Of a stretch of DNA of 64,000 nucleotides, positions 1-8,198 are shown in pieces (within the stretch, counting starts at the first letter, position 1; the number at the start of each line of letters is the position of its first letter). This DNA is from Litoribrevibacter euphylliae (GTDB lineage Bacteria > Pseudomonadota > Gammaproteobacteria > Pseudomonadales > Litoribrevibacteraceae). The translations under genes were made by a program, and so were the position numbers. The notes under the pieces are model-generated. The model saw only the letters and a list, made by a program, of their open reading frames with translations, had not been told where the DNA came from and searched no databases. The DNA is taken from positions 868,001 to 932,000 of the forward strand of contig NZ_JBHRSZ010000002.1 in assembly GCF_042646085.1 (NCBI RefSeq), given 5' to 3'.

Positions 1-614
1 CTCCGGATAAGCTTGAATATAACGCAACATATCTTCTGCTCTCGGGCGTTCTTCAGAAAATAACGCAGTCTCTTCAGTGATCCCCAACATCTGATCCTGA
101 TAGACTAATCCTGTACCAATAACAGCTTTGGCGTCAGATAAATCGATAGAAGCAGGGCCTGACACTTTAGGAGACTCGAGCATTTGAAGACTCCCCTCAG
201 AACAACGATAGCGAGCCCAATAGGTCTCATTCATCCTTGCATCTACCGTTGCGATCACATCGCCGTCTTTTTGCAGTTGTTCCGTTGAAAGTAGCAGCTT
301 GGCTCGCGCAGCCAGTGCCGTGAGTGTCGAAATAGCTGCCACAGGTTTTTCTACCGCAAATGCAAACCCCTGAACAACGCCAAAGGCAATGCGAAGCCCG
401 GTAAAAGAGCCTGGCCCAGCGCCGACAACCAATCCATCTACATCAACCATTGCGACTGAATTATTTGAGAGAATCGCTTCAACCATGGGCAAAATATTCT
501 GCGTATGCTCTCTTGGTAAAAGTTGATGATCAGAGAAAATTTCACCGTTGTGCAGTAATGCAACAGAGCAAGCGTCAGTGGAAGTATCAATTGCAAGAAG
601 AGTAGATTTCATAG
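1..614 (-). CDS. tsaB: TsaB, tRNA t6A37 threonylcarbamoyl transferase component (3' end cut by window edge)
   Basis: The minus-strand frame opens with ATG at 614 and stays open to base 1, giving about 204 residues without a stop, so the C-terminus lies outside the window. The protein starts MKSTLLAIDTSTDACSVAL and carries the GAGPGSFTGLR motif typical of TsaB/YeaZ, an ASKHA-fold protein. TsaB partners TsaD and TsaE to place threonylcarbamoyl on A37 of ANN-decoding tRNAs in the cytoplasm; TsaB itself is the non-catalytic scaffold. It lies downstream of adk on the same strand, separated by a terminator-like hairpin, the same tsaB-adk neighbourhood as in Pseudomonas. The frame is visible directly; the function follows from the family. 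Confidence 0.93.
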
Positions 615-670
615 GCGTATCAAAGTCATTAAGCCAAGAAGCTAGAAAAATTAGTTTAATCTCAGGAACA

Positions 671-702
671 AAAAAGGCCTAAAAGCAACGGCTTTTAGAC
701 CT
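671..702 (-). terminator. Rho-independent terminator after adk
   Basis: The arms 675-686 and 691-702 pair over 12 bp with one mismatch around an AACG loop. On the minus strand the stem is followed by six U residues (A-run at 670-675). It sits 20 bp past the adk stop codon. A T-run on the other side could let it act in both directions. Confidence 0.75.
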
Positions 703-722
703 TTTGGTCAGATCATGATCGA

Positions 723-1379
723 TTAGCCTTTAAGCGCTGACATAACTCGATCACGGATCTCAGCAACTTCACCCACACCAGTAACTTTGTGGATCTGCGG
801 CGCATTAGCTTCACCAGAAGCAGCCCAATCAGAGTAATAAGTTACTAAAGGTTTGGTTTGGTCGTGATAAATCGCAAGGCGCTTACGTACTGTTGCTTCT
901 TGGTCATCGTCACGTTGCATCAGAGGTTCACCCGTTTCATCATCCTTGCCTTCTTCTTTAGGCGGATTATAAATCGTGTGATAAACACGGCCAGAAGCCT
1001 CATGAATACGACGACCGCTCATACGCTTCACAATTTCTTCGTCGTCAACATCAATCTCCAATACGTGATCAATGCTTACGCCTGCTTGCTTCATTGCTTC
1101 AGCTTGAGGAATTGTGCGAGGGAAACCATCGAACAAGAAACCGTTTTTACAATCTTCTTGTTGAATACGCTCTTCCACTAGAGCGATGATGATGTCATCA
1201 GATACCAGACCACCAGTTTCCATGACTTCTTTTACTTTAAGGCCTAATGGTGTTCCAGCTTTAACCGCTGCACGCAACATATCACCGGTAGAAATCTGAG
1301 GAATACCAAACTCTTTAGTAATATTTTGCGCCTGAGTTCCTTTACCCGCGCCTGGTGCGCCTAACAAAATGACTCGCAT
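723..1379 (-). CDS. adk: Adenylate kinase
   Basis: Adenylate kinase interconverts ATP + AMP and 2 ADP in the cytoplasm, balancing the adenylate pool. The 218-residue product (E. coli 214) begins with the P-loop GAPGAGKGTQ, followed by the AMP-binding segment STGDMLRAAV and the DGFPRT motif near residue 85. The long LID domain begins at GRRIHEASGRVYH and has no four-cysteine zinc site, as expected of the Gram-negative type. The start is supported by AGGGGA six bases before ATG. It ends in a strong hairpin before tsaB. Identification is secure. Confidence 0.98.
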   Translation of the reverse strand: MRVILLGAPGAGKGTQAQNITKEFGIPQISTGDMLRAAVKAGTPLGLKVKEVMETGGLVSDDIIIALVEERIQQEDCKNGFLFDGFPRTIPQAEAMKQAGVSIDHVLEIDVDDEEIVKRMSGRRIHEASGRVYHTIYNPPKEEGKDDETGEPLMQRDDDQEATVRKRLAIYHDQTKPLVTYYSDWAASGEANAPQIHKVTGVGEVAEIRDRVMSALKG

Positions 1380-1423
1380 AGAGTTCCCCTAGTTAGATAT
1401 AAAATTGGCAGGAATTATAGGTC

Positions 1424-1451
1424 TTTATAACCCTAGAAGCTAGTCGGCCAA
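1424..1451 (-). promoter_or_regulatory. Candidate sigma70 promoter for adk
   Basis: On the minus strand TTGGCC (1451-1446) is followed after 16 bases by TATAAA (1429-1424). A second exact TATAAT lies at 1419-1414 but lacks a good -35. Both are 35-70 bp upstream of the adk start in a region without genes. The match is moderate and untested. Confidence 0.35.
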
Positions 1452-1710
1452 CCCCATTAGCTTGTTTTACATGAGCTGACTCAATCTTTGATAATTTAAG
1501 GATTCGCCACTTTCGGTAAAGAGGCACCTTCAATTTGCTACTTTTCGCTTACAAATCCCAACGATTGTTACCAATCTATACATTTTAAGCATCAATTTTG
1601 ATTTCCGGATCCGGACTTTGAACTAAACTTTTTATTGAAGAGCAGCGAATCATAGAGTTCGATCTCTTACATCTCGAAAAGGAAGGAATCACGATAAGGT
1701 AGGTGTATTT
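1452..1710. other. Non-coding gap between adk and the 1711 gene
   Basis: Together with 1380-1451 this is a 331-base gap between two divergent genes. Apart from the candidate adk promoter and an AAGGTAGG stretch shortly before the 1711 start I find no convincing ORF, RNA gene or repeat. It presumably carries promoters for both directions. Confidence 0.5.
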
Positions 1711-2058
1711 ATGAAAAGACTACAATCTCTGCTACAGGAATGGCAGAACCATGCCTCTCAGCAAATGGACGATAAAGAATACTCAGTAAAATTATCCAGG
1801 CAAGACGCTGCTCGTATAAATGCTTTAGCAGATCTTTATCCTAAGCTGGATTCTGAAGACATCATCCGAGAATTATTGCATATTGCACTGGACGAAGTAG
1901 AAGCGTCTCTCCCTTACGTAGCAGGTAAGAAAGTGGTGGCGACGGATGAAGAAGGTGACCCCATTTATGAAGACAGCGGCCTGACACCGCGTTACCTACA
2001 ACTCACCCGAGAACATATTAAACGTCTAAAGCAAGCTGCAAACTGTCCTGGAGCCTAA
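1711..2058 (+). CDS. Small conserved cytosolic protein (family annotated 'type 1 pili tip component' in Pseudomonas)
   Basis: This 115-residue protein has no signal peptide or membrane segment. It contains YSVKLSRQDAARINALADLYP, then an acidic helix pair around residues 45-65 and the conserved-looking GKKVVATDEEGDPIYED. From memory it resembles a Pseudomonas family near adk that databases label a type 1 pilus tip component. Nothing in the sequence supports an extracellular pilus role. The strand-like KLS followed by two helices (residues 26-60) is reminiscent of a ribbon-helix-helix DNA-binding or scaffold fold, but that is only inference. AAGGTAGG precedes the ATG. Function is unknown. Confidence 0.8.
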   Translation: MKRLQSLLQEWQNHASQQMDDKEYSVKLSRQDAARINALADLYPKLDSEDIIRELLHIALDEVEASLPYVAGKKVVATDEEGDPIYEDSGLTPRYLQLTREHIKRLKQAANCPGA

Positions 2059-2129
2059 GCAGCAATTACCAATCGCTTAGACTTAGGATCAAATCTTAAT
2101 TATGTAGAACCGAATGAAAGAGTTAGACC

Positions 2130-2174
2130 GATGAGAGCCTTCTAGTATGTGCCAACTGGAAGGTTTCTCTCATC
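2130..2174. terminator. Long hairpin between the 1711 gene and mazG
   Basis: GATGAGAG and CCTTC at 2130-2142 pair with GAAGG and CTCTCATC at 2159-2174, with a small asymmetric bulge. It lies between two convergent genes. No clean U-run follows on either strand, so terminator activity is plausible but not certain. Confidence 0.4.
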
Positions 2175-2209
2175 ACCTTTTCCTTGCTACTTCCTCACTA
2201 CTCCAACCA

Positions 2210-3070
2210 CTACTTCTCACGCTCTTGCTGCTTTACATCCTGCCAAAGCAAATCTTTCTCTTGTAAGCCGAGTACAGAAAACTCTTGATTTCTTTCACTG
2301 GCTAATCGCTCCATTGAACGAAAGCGCTGCTCGAACTTCAAATTCGCTTTAATTAAAGCAGTTTCTGGGTGAACACCATGATGTCTAGCCAAATTAACGC
2401 AGCAAAATAGCAGATCACCAATTTCCTCTTCGATGTGATCAGGATCAGTCGCCTCTTCTACTTCTTTCAGCTCTGAAATTAACTGTGCTTTAACGCCTAC
2501 TAAATCATCCCAATCAAAGCCAACTTTGGCGGCTTTCTTTTGCAACTTCCAAGCTTTAATCAACCCAGGTAAGCCATCCGTAATATTATCCATGGCGCTT
2601 GGTGCTGAGGTTTGATCCTTAGAACCAGTCTCACGTTCTTGGGCTTTGATTGCATCCCATTGTTGATGCAGCACTTCATCCGTTAGCTGGTTGTCTGAGG
2701 CCTGCTCTTCTCCGTGATCAGAGTCACCGGAGACAGAATGTAGCTTGCCATTAGGAAACACATGGGGATGGCGACGAAGCATTTTCGTCACAAGCCCATC
2801 AATGACATCATGGAAATCAAACCACCCTTTTTCATCAGCGAGCTTGCTGTAAAAAATCGCCTGAAAAATAAAATCCCCAAGCTCTTTCTTTAATTCATCC
2901 CAATCTTGATTAGCGATGGCTTCAGCCACTTCATAGGCTTCTTCCAACGTATGAGGCACGATGGTGTCAAAGGTCTGTTTTATATCCCAAGGGCACCCTG
3001 TTTCCGGATCCCTTAAGCGGTCCATTAACTGAATTAAATCATCTAAGTTGTAGGCTGGCTTATCAGTCAC
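2210..3070 (-). CDS. mazG: Nucleoside triphosphate pyrophosphohydrolase MazG
   Basis: MazG hydrolyses (d)NTPs to NMP and pyrophosphate, clearing aberrant nucleotides and, in E. coli, modulating ppGpp stress. Two tandem MazG domains are visible, each with the metal-binding ExxE plus ExxD pattern: LEEAYEVAEAI / ELGDFIFQ near the N-terminus, and ELKEVEEAT / EEEIGDLLF near the C-terminus. The conserved RLRDPETGCPWD lies close to the start. The frame extends upstream to 3109, deep inside relA, but GTG at 3070 gives a 286-residue protein near family length (E. coli 263) and overlaps the relA stop by 8 bases, implying translational coupling. The start choice is inference. Confidence 0.93.
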   Translation of the reverse strand: MTDKPAYNLDDLIQLMDRLRDPETGCPWDIKQTFDTIVPHTLEEAYEVAEAIANQDWDELKKELGDFIFQAIFYSKLADEKGWFDFHDVIDGLVTKMLRRHPHVFPNGKLHSVSGDSDHGEEQASDNQLTDEVLHQQWDAIKAQERETGSKDQTSAPSAMDNITDGLPGLIKAWKLQKKAAKVGFDWDDLVGVKAQLISELKEVEEATDPDHIEEEIGDLLFCCVNLARHHGVHPETALIKANLKFEQRFRSMERLASERNQEFSVLGLQEKDLLWQDVKQQEREK

Positions 3071-5294
3071 TGTGTCTGTGCGCCTCAATAATATTTGGTA
3101 ATTGATCAATCTTGGTAATCACCCGGCTTAAATCAGAGAGATCGCTAATTTCAGCCGTAATAATCATAGTTGCAATGCTGTTAGATTTATCAGATTGGGT
3201 ATGCATGGCCGTCAGGTTAATGCCTTCATTTGCCAAGATTTGAGTAATATCGCGCAACAATGCCGGGCGATCATAAGCCGAAATCTTAATATCCACCGGA
3301 TAGGTATCGGTAGGCTCATGCCCCCAATCCACAGAAATCATGCGCTCATCATCGGTCTTCTGAAGATAAAGCACATTTGGACAATCCTGACGGTGAATGC
3401 TTACGCCTTTACCGCGAGTAATGTAACCAACAATCGGATCTCCTGGAACAGGCTTACAACACGCCGCTAAAGATGACATCAGGCTACCAACACCCAAGAC
3501 CTGAACATCTTCATTACCCCGAGCTTTTGGTTGAGTCAGTTCAACGGTTTTCTTCTCTTTCTGCTCAGGTTTGAGGAAGGATTGAGCCGCATGAATCACT
3601 TGCCCCAAGCGCAAATCCCCGGCACCGATGCGCGCATACAACTCTTCTTCGGAACTAATATTCAGCTGTTCAGCTAATCGAGTTAGGTCGATTTTCTGCA
3701 AAGAGACTTTCTTTAACTCAGGGATCAGCAATTCACGTCCATCAATAATGTTTTGATCTCGCGCCTGCTCTTTAAACCAATGCTGAACCTTGGCCCGAGC
3801 ACGTCCGGAGTTTAAATAACCAATGTCTGAGTTCAACCAATCTCGACTTGGTTTGGCCTCTTTTGCTGTAAGAATTTCAATCTGCTCGCCGGTTTTAACC
3901 TTGTAGTTCAAAGGAACAATCTTTCCGTTGACCTTAGCCCCACGGCAGGCATGGCCTACTTCGGTATGAACTTTATAGGCAAAATCCAACGGCGTAGAAC
4001 CTGCTGGCAAATCCACCACATGGCCATTGGGAGTAAACACGTAGACACGATCTTGTGTCACCCCAAGATCCAGTTCATCGCCCAAGCCATCCAGCGACCC
4101 CATGTCGTCTTGCCACTCAAGCACCTGACGAAGCCACATGATTTTTTCTTCGTAAGAATCCTTTTTGGACTTGGTATCCGTTCCCTTGTACAACCAATGC
4201 GCACAAACGCCCAGTTCCGCATCTTCATGCATATCGAAAGTACGAATCTGAATTTCTACCGTTCGGCCGCTTGGACCGATCACAGCGGTATGCAATGACT
4301 GATAGCCATTCGGTTTTGGCGATGCTATGTAGTCATCAAATTCTTGCGGAATGTGCTTCCACAACGAATGAACAACCCCGAGAATGGCATAACAATCACG
4401 AACGTCTTTCACCAGAATTCGAACGGCCCGAATGTCGTAAACCTGATCAAATGGTATCTTTTTACGCTGCATCTTCCGCCAGATGCTATAGATATGCTTC
4501 ACCCGACCTGAAATTTCAGCGTCGATGTTCATACGCTCCAACGATTGCTGAAGTACTTCGATAACATCTTCTATGTACTTCTGGCGATCCAAGCGTTTCT
4601 CTTCAAGAAGTTTGGCAATTCGCTTATAGGAGAGAGGTTCAAGGTAACGAAAAGATAAGTCTTCCAGTTCCCACTTGATATGACCAATACCAAGCCGATG
4701 CGCCAATGGCGCGTAGACGTGAAAAACTTCACGAGCCACTCGCATTTTACGTTCACGCCCTGCATTTTTTACCGCACGAATGGCACAGGTACGTTCAGCT
4801 AGTTTGATGAGAGCAACCCGGACGTCATCAATCATGGCCACCAACATCTTACGGATGTTATCCATTTGGCCTTGTTGTTGCCCGAGCACAATATGATTGG
4901 TAGGACTGACCAGCGTGCCGATGGCGGCCATCTTAAGCACACCTTCAATAAGATTTGCGACAGTCTCACCTATTTCACGACGCACGCGTTCAATGGAAAC
5001 CCGCTCTTCACGCACCGCTCGATAAATAAGTGCAGCCACCAAGGTATCTTGATCTAGCTGCAGATCTGCAAGAATTTCAGCCATTTCAAGGCCAACGTTC
5101 ATGCAACCATAACCTTCCGGCCAGGTATTTTCACCGAACTTCGAATTAAACTGCGCTACTTCCGCCACATGACAGGCATATCGGATTTGAGCTATGTCCT
5201 GAATCTCAACTTTGTCTGAAAGTAGCTGGAGCCATTGATCGGCATCCAGATGACCATTTTCGGTTAAGGGTTGATCTTTTCGAACTGTAACCAT
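3063..5294 (-). CDS. relA: GTP pyrophosphokinase RelA, (p)ppGpp synthetase I
   Basis: RelA senses uncharged tRNA on ribosomes and makes (p)ppGpp from ATP and GTP/GDP. The 743-residue protein (E. coli 744) has the pseudo-hydrolase domain, where the catalytic HD of SpoT is replaced (LIYRAVREERVS), so hydrolysis is not expected. The synthetase domain follows with EFDDYIASPKPNGYQSLHT, then a TGS domain (DRVYVFTPNGHVVDLPAG), a cysteine-containing segment (SSLAACCKPVPGD) and a C-terminal ACT domain. AAGGAT precedes the ATG. It is followed by overlapping mazG, an arrangement also seen in Pseudomonas; the mazEF toxin pair found there in E. coli is absent. Confidence 0.98.
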   Translation of the reverse strand: MVTVRKDQPLTENGHLDADQWLQLLSDKVEIQDIAQIRYACHVAEVAQFNSKFGENTWPEGYGCMNVGLEMAEILADLQLDQDTLVAALIYRAVREERVSIERVRREIGETVANLIEGVLKMAAIGTLVSPTNHIVLGQQQGQMDNIRKMLVAMIDDVRVALIKLAERTCAIRAVKNAGRERKMRVAREVFHVYAPLAHRLGIGHIKWELEDLSFRYLEPLSYKRIAKLLEEKRLDRQKYIEDVIEVLQQSLERMNIDAEISGRVKHIYSIWRKMQRKKIPFDQVYDIRAVRILVKDVRDCYAILGVVHSLWKHIPQEFDDYIASPKPNGYQSLHTAVIGPSGRTVEIQIRTFDMHEDAELGVCAHWLYKGTDTKSKKDSYEEKIMWLRQVLEWQDDMGSLDGLGDELDLGVTQDRVYVFTPNGHVVDLPAGSTPLDFAYKVHTEVGHACRGAKVNGKIVPLNYKVKTGEQIEILTAKEAKPSRDWLNSDIGYLNSGRARAKVQHWFKEQARDQNIIDGRELLIPELKKVSLQKIDLTRLAEQLNISSEEELYARIGAGDLRLGQVIHAAQSFLKPEQKEKKTVELTQPKARGNEDVQVLGVGSLMSSLAACCKPVPGDPIVGYITRGKGVSIHRQDCPNVLYLQKTDDERMISVDWGHEPTDTYPVDIKISAYDRPALLRDITQILANEGINLTAMHTQSDKSNSIATMIITAEISDLSDLSRVITKIDQLPNIIEAHRHSD

Positions 5295-5489
5295 AATCCT
5301 TCACATCCTTATGGCGTGAGCCAAAACTTCCCAGTCGACTTACACCTTTTCCCAACCACTCAAGTGTGTTCATCTCATACAAAGCCAGCTGCTTCATCTA
5401 GGATAACCCTGTATTGAGTATCGTGGGCTTTTAAAATTTCGCCAGTCTACCAAACTTTCTCAACATGAATTTGGGACTGGATCAAAACA

Positions 5490-6911
5490 TCAGCATTTAG
5501 AAAATATGACCAAGGTTTCTATATGCGATGTTTGTGGGAACATATCCAACAACGTTGCACTCTCTAGTTGATACCCTTGTTCCAAAATCCACTTTGTATC
5601 TCGAACTAACGCTTGAGGATTGCATGACACATAGGCAATTTTGGTCGCGTTGGTACGACCAATATTCTGTGCTATGAGTTCCGCACCCGCCCTGGGAGGG
5701 TCCAGAATAATTTTATCCGCCCCCTGATCCAACCAGCTTAATGCCTCTTCATTAAACAAATCCTGAACAGACGCCGAAAAGTTATCAATTCCATTTAATC
5801 GCGCATTTTCCAGAGACTTTTCCACCATCTCATCGATGCCTTCCACAGCGAGAACATCTTTCGCTAAGTACGCAGCCGGAAGCGAGAAGTTCCCCAAACC
5901 ACTGAATAAATCTAAAACACGATCGTCTATTGAAATATCCAATTGCTGCAGAACGCTAGCGACCATCGCTTCATTCACTTGAGCATTAACCTGTAAAAAA
6001 TCCTCTGGTGTATAGGCAATCTTTACGCCATTTTTCAAATCAAGATTCGTCGTTGAAAGATTACCTTGATAACGCTCTAACGGCTTATCAGCAATCCTGA
6101 GCCATAGACTCACGCCTTGAGATTGAGCCCAGTTTTCAAGAAGAGTCATAACACCCGTTGGCAGTGGCTTTAGCAAACGAAAGCACACCGATTGACCATC
6201 TTGATCTGCAACGCACTCTATATGCGCAAATTCTCGTAATAACTTGGGTTGATCTAACTGCTCATGCAAGTCACCCATCAACTGATAGAGTGCTTGCACC
6301 AAAGATTTCAACTGCGGTGTCATCACCTGACACTCGGATACTGCAACGATCTTTTTACTTTTAGCTGCTCGAAAGCCTATATTGAGTTGATTATTCGACG
6401 GATCGTAATAGCAGGCTAAGCGAATTTTACGACGATAATCATAGCCCGCATCCGAAGTGATAATAGGGTCAAGCCAGCGTAAATCGTCAACACAGGCATT
6501 TCGACAAAGCAACTGTTCAACAATACTCTGTTTATGCTGAATTTGCTGGTTGTGAGAAAGGTGCTGTAAATCGCACCCGCCACATTGCTCATAAACCGAG
6601 CACTTTGGTTTGACTCGCTCAGGAGATGGCTCCAACACCTTTATCAGTTTAGCTTCCACCCGCTTGTTATTTGCGGCACTGATCTGAGCCTTCACTTTTT
6701 CGCCTGACAAACTGCCTTCCACGAAGCAAGCTCGACCATTCAAACGACCAATCCCTTTACCGTCATAAGATAAGGAATCAATGTCTAATTCGATAATCGG
6801 TGTGTGTTCTAAAGAACTGTCAGAGCGTCTCTGCCCCATCGCAAGGTTATTGGAAGGTTTACGATAGCCTGAACGTCGCTTGTTGTTGGATCGGTGATTT
6901 GATTTCGCCAT
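5490..6911 (-). CDS. rlmD: 23S rRNA (uracil-1939-C5)-methyltransferase RlmD
   Basis: RlmD methylates U1939 of 23S rRNA using SAM. The order is: a basic N-terminal tail (about 35 residues rich in K, R and N), a TRAM RNA-binding domain (IELDIDSLSYDGKGIGRLNG), a 4Fe-4S site (CSVYEQCGGC with a later Cys in SECQVM), the SAM-binding VLDLFSGLGNFSLP, and the catalytic cysteine in YVSCNPQALVRD. The open frame extends to 6947, but ATG at 6911 gives MAKSNHRSN and a 473-residue product that fits the family better; its ribosome binding site is weak. It lies between relA and cysM as in Pseudomonas. Confidence 0.96.
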   Translation of the reverse strand: MAKSNHRSNNKRRSGYRKPSNNLAMGQRRSDSSLEHTPIIELDIDSLSYDGKGIGRLNGRACFVEGSLSGEKVKAQISAANNKRVEAKLIKVLEPSPERVKPKCSVYEQCGGCDLQHLSHNQQIQHKQSIVEQLLCRNACVDDLRWLDPIITSDAGYDYRRKIRLACYYDPSNNQLNIGFRAAKSKKIVAVSECQVMTPQLKSLVQALYQLMGDLHEQLDQPKLLREFAHIECVADQDGQSVCFRLLKPLPTGVMTLLENWAQSQGVSLWLRIADKPLERYQGNLSTTNLDLKNGVKIAYTPEDFLQVNAQVNEAMVASVLQQLDISIDDRVLDLFSGLGNFSLPAAYLAKDVLAVEGIDEMVEKSLENARLNGIDNFSASVQDLFNEEALSWLDQGADKIILDPPRAGAELIAQNIGRTNATKIAYVSCNPQALVRDTKWILEQGYQLESATLLDMFPQTSHIETLVIFSKC

Positions 6912-6932
6912 GAGATAAATTCGCTGGATAAG

Positions 6933-6957
6933 AAAAAGCCTGATCACTAAATCAGGC
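6933..6957 (-). terminator. Terminator after cysM
   Basis: GCCTGAT (6938-6944) and ATCAGGC (6951-6957) form a perfect 7-bp stem with a six-base loop. On the minus strand it is followed by UUUUU (A-run 6933-6937). It lies downstream of cysM and just ahead of the rlmD start. Confidence 0.65.
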
Positions 6958-7071
6958 CAAATACTTAAAATTCAAGGGTAACTAAAGTTTAGACAATACA
7001 GAGGTCGATTAAGAAGTGAATAAACGTACTTAAACAAGCGCTGTTTGTGGAGTACTTTTTCTAAGGAAAGG

Positions 7072-7968
7072 TTATGGATTAAACACACCCGTCGACAAAT
7101 ATCGATCGCCACGATCACAGATGATGGCAACAATGGTCGCATTATTCACTCGCTCAGAAAGATCTAAGGCAGCAGCTACAGCGCCACCAGAAGAGACGCC
7201 ACAAAAAATACCTTCTTTAGTTGCCAAGTCTTTCATTACCTGCTCAGCCTGATCTTGAGACATATCGACTTTTTCATCGACACGAAAGTCTTCATAAATG
7301 GTTGGCAGGTATTCTTCAGGCCATCGTCGAATCCCTGGGATCGCAGCCCCTTCCTGCGGCTGAAGGCCGATAATCTGCACCTCAGGGTTCATTTCTTTTA
7401 GGTATCTCGATGTCCCCATAATGGTACCTGTTGTACCCATTGAGCTGACAAAGTGAGTGATTCTGCCTTGTGTTTGCTGCCACAGTTCCGGGCCAGTCCC
7501 CTCATAGTGAGCCAATGGATTATCGGCATTCCCGAACTGATTTAAGACCAAGCCTTTGCCCTCTTCCTGCATTTTCAATGCAAGATCACGAGCAGCTTCC
7601 ATCCCCTCTTCCTTTGACACGGTAATCAATTCAGCACCGTAAGCGGACATCGCCAGTTTTCGCTCTTCGCTCATGTTATCCGGCATGATCAATACCATAC
7701 GATAACCTTTGATCGCAGCTGCCATCGCTAAAGCGATGCCTGTATTGCCACTGGTCGCTTCAATCAAACAATCGCCTGGTTTGATATCACCACGCAGTTC
7801 AGCATGCTGAATCATCGACAGCGCTGGACGATCTTTTACCGAGCCGGCAGGGTTATTACCTTCTAATTTAACCAGAACCACATTGCTTGGGTTGGGATTA
7901 AGACGCTGTAAACGAACTAATGGCGTATTGCCGACGCACTGCTCAATCGTTGGGTAATCCTGGCTCAT
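7072..7968 (-). CDS. cysM: Cysteine synthase B (O-acetylserine sulfhydrylase)
   Basis: CysM makes cysteine from O-acetylserine and sulfide or thiosulfate using PLP. The PLP-binding lysine is K45 in AGSVKDRPA; the substrate loop is EATSGNTGIALAMA, and the phosphate-binding glycine loop is near SSMGTTGTIMGTSRYL. The 298-residue length and the segment WPEEYLPTIYEDFRVDE favour CysM over CysK. It is transcribed away from the divergent gacS, with a 230-base AT-rich intergenic region holding both promoters, and ends in a good hairpin. Confidence 0.95.
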   Translation of the reverse strand: MSQDYPTIEQCVGNTPLVRLQRLNPNPSNVVLVKLEGNNPAGSVKDRPALSMIQHAELRGDIKPGDCLIEATSGNTGIALAMAAAIKGYRMVLIMPDNMSEERKLAMSAYGAELITVSKEEGMEAARDLALKMQEEGKGLVLNQFGNADNPLAHYEGTGPELWQQTQGRITHFVSSMGTTGTIMGTSRYLKEMNPEVQIIGLQPQEGAAIPGIRRWPEEYLPTIYEDFRVDEKVDMSQDQAEQVMKDLATKEGIFCGVSSGGAVAAALDLSERVNNATIVAIICDRGDRYLSTGVFNP

Positions 7969-8198
7969 TCTTTCAATCCTATCTGCCGAGATGAAGCTTG
8001 GTTCTTGCTTTCTGGGTATACATTTCCAGCTAACGCAAAAAGTAAATGCCTAACAACATTCATTAAATGTCATGAGTACGTTAGAGTTATCATAATTTTC
8101 TATCGCACATAATACGTTGTTTTGTTACTGACTAATAAGAATATAAAGCACTATTTTTATTCAAGAAGATTATAAATTCTTTAATTATGAGTATTCAC

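Noticed and set aside
1380..1710. Missing ppc gene between adk and the 1711 gene
   Set aside because: The interval is only 331 bases; ppc presence here in Pseudomonas does not show a recent loss in this genome.
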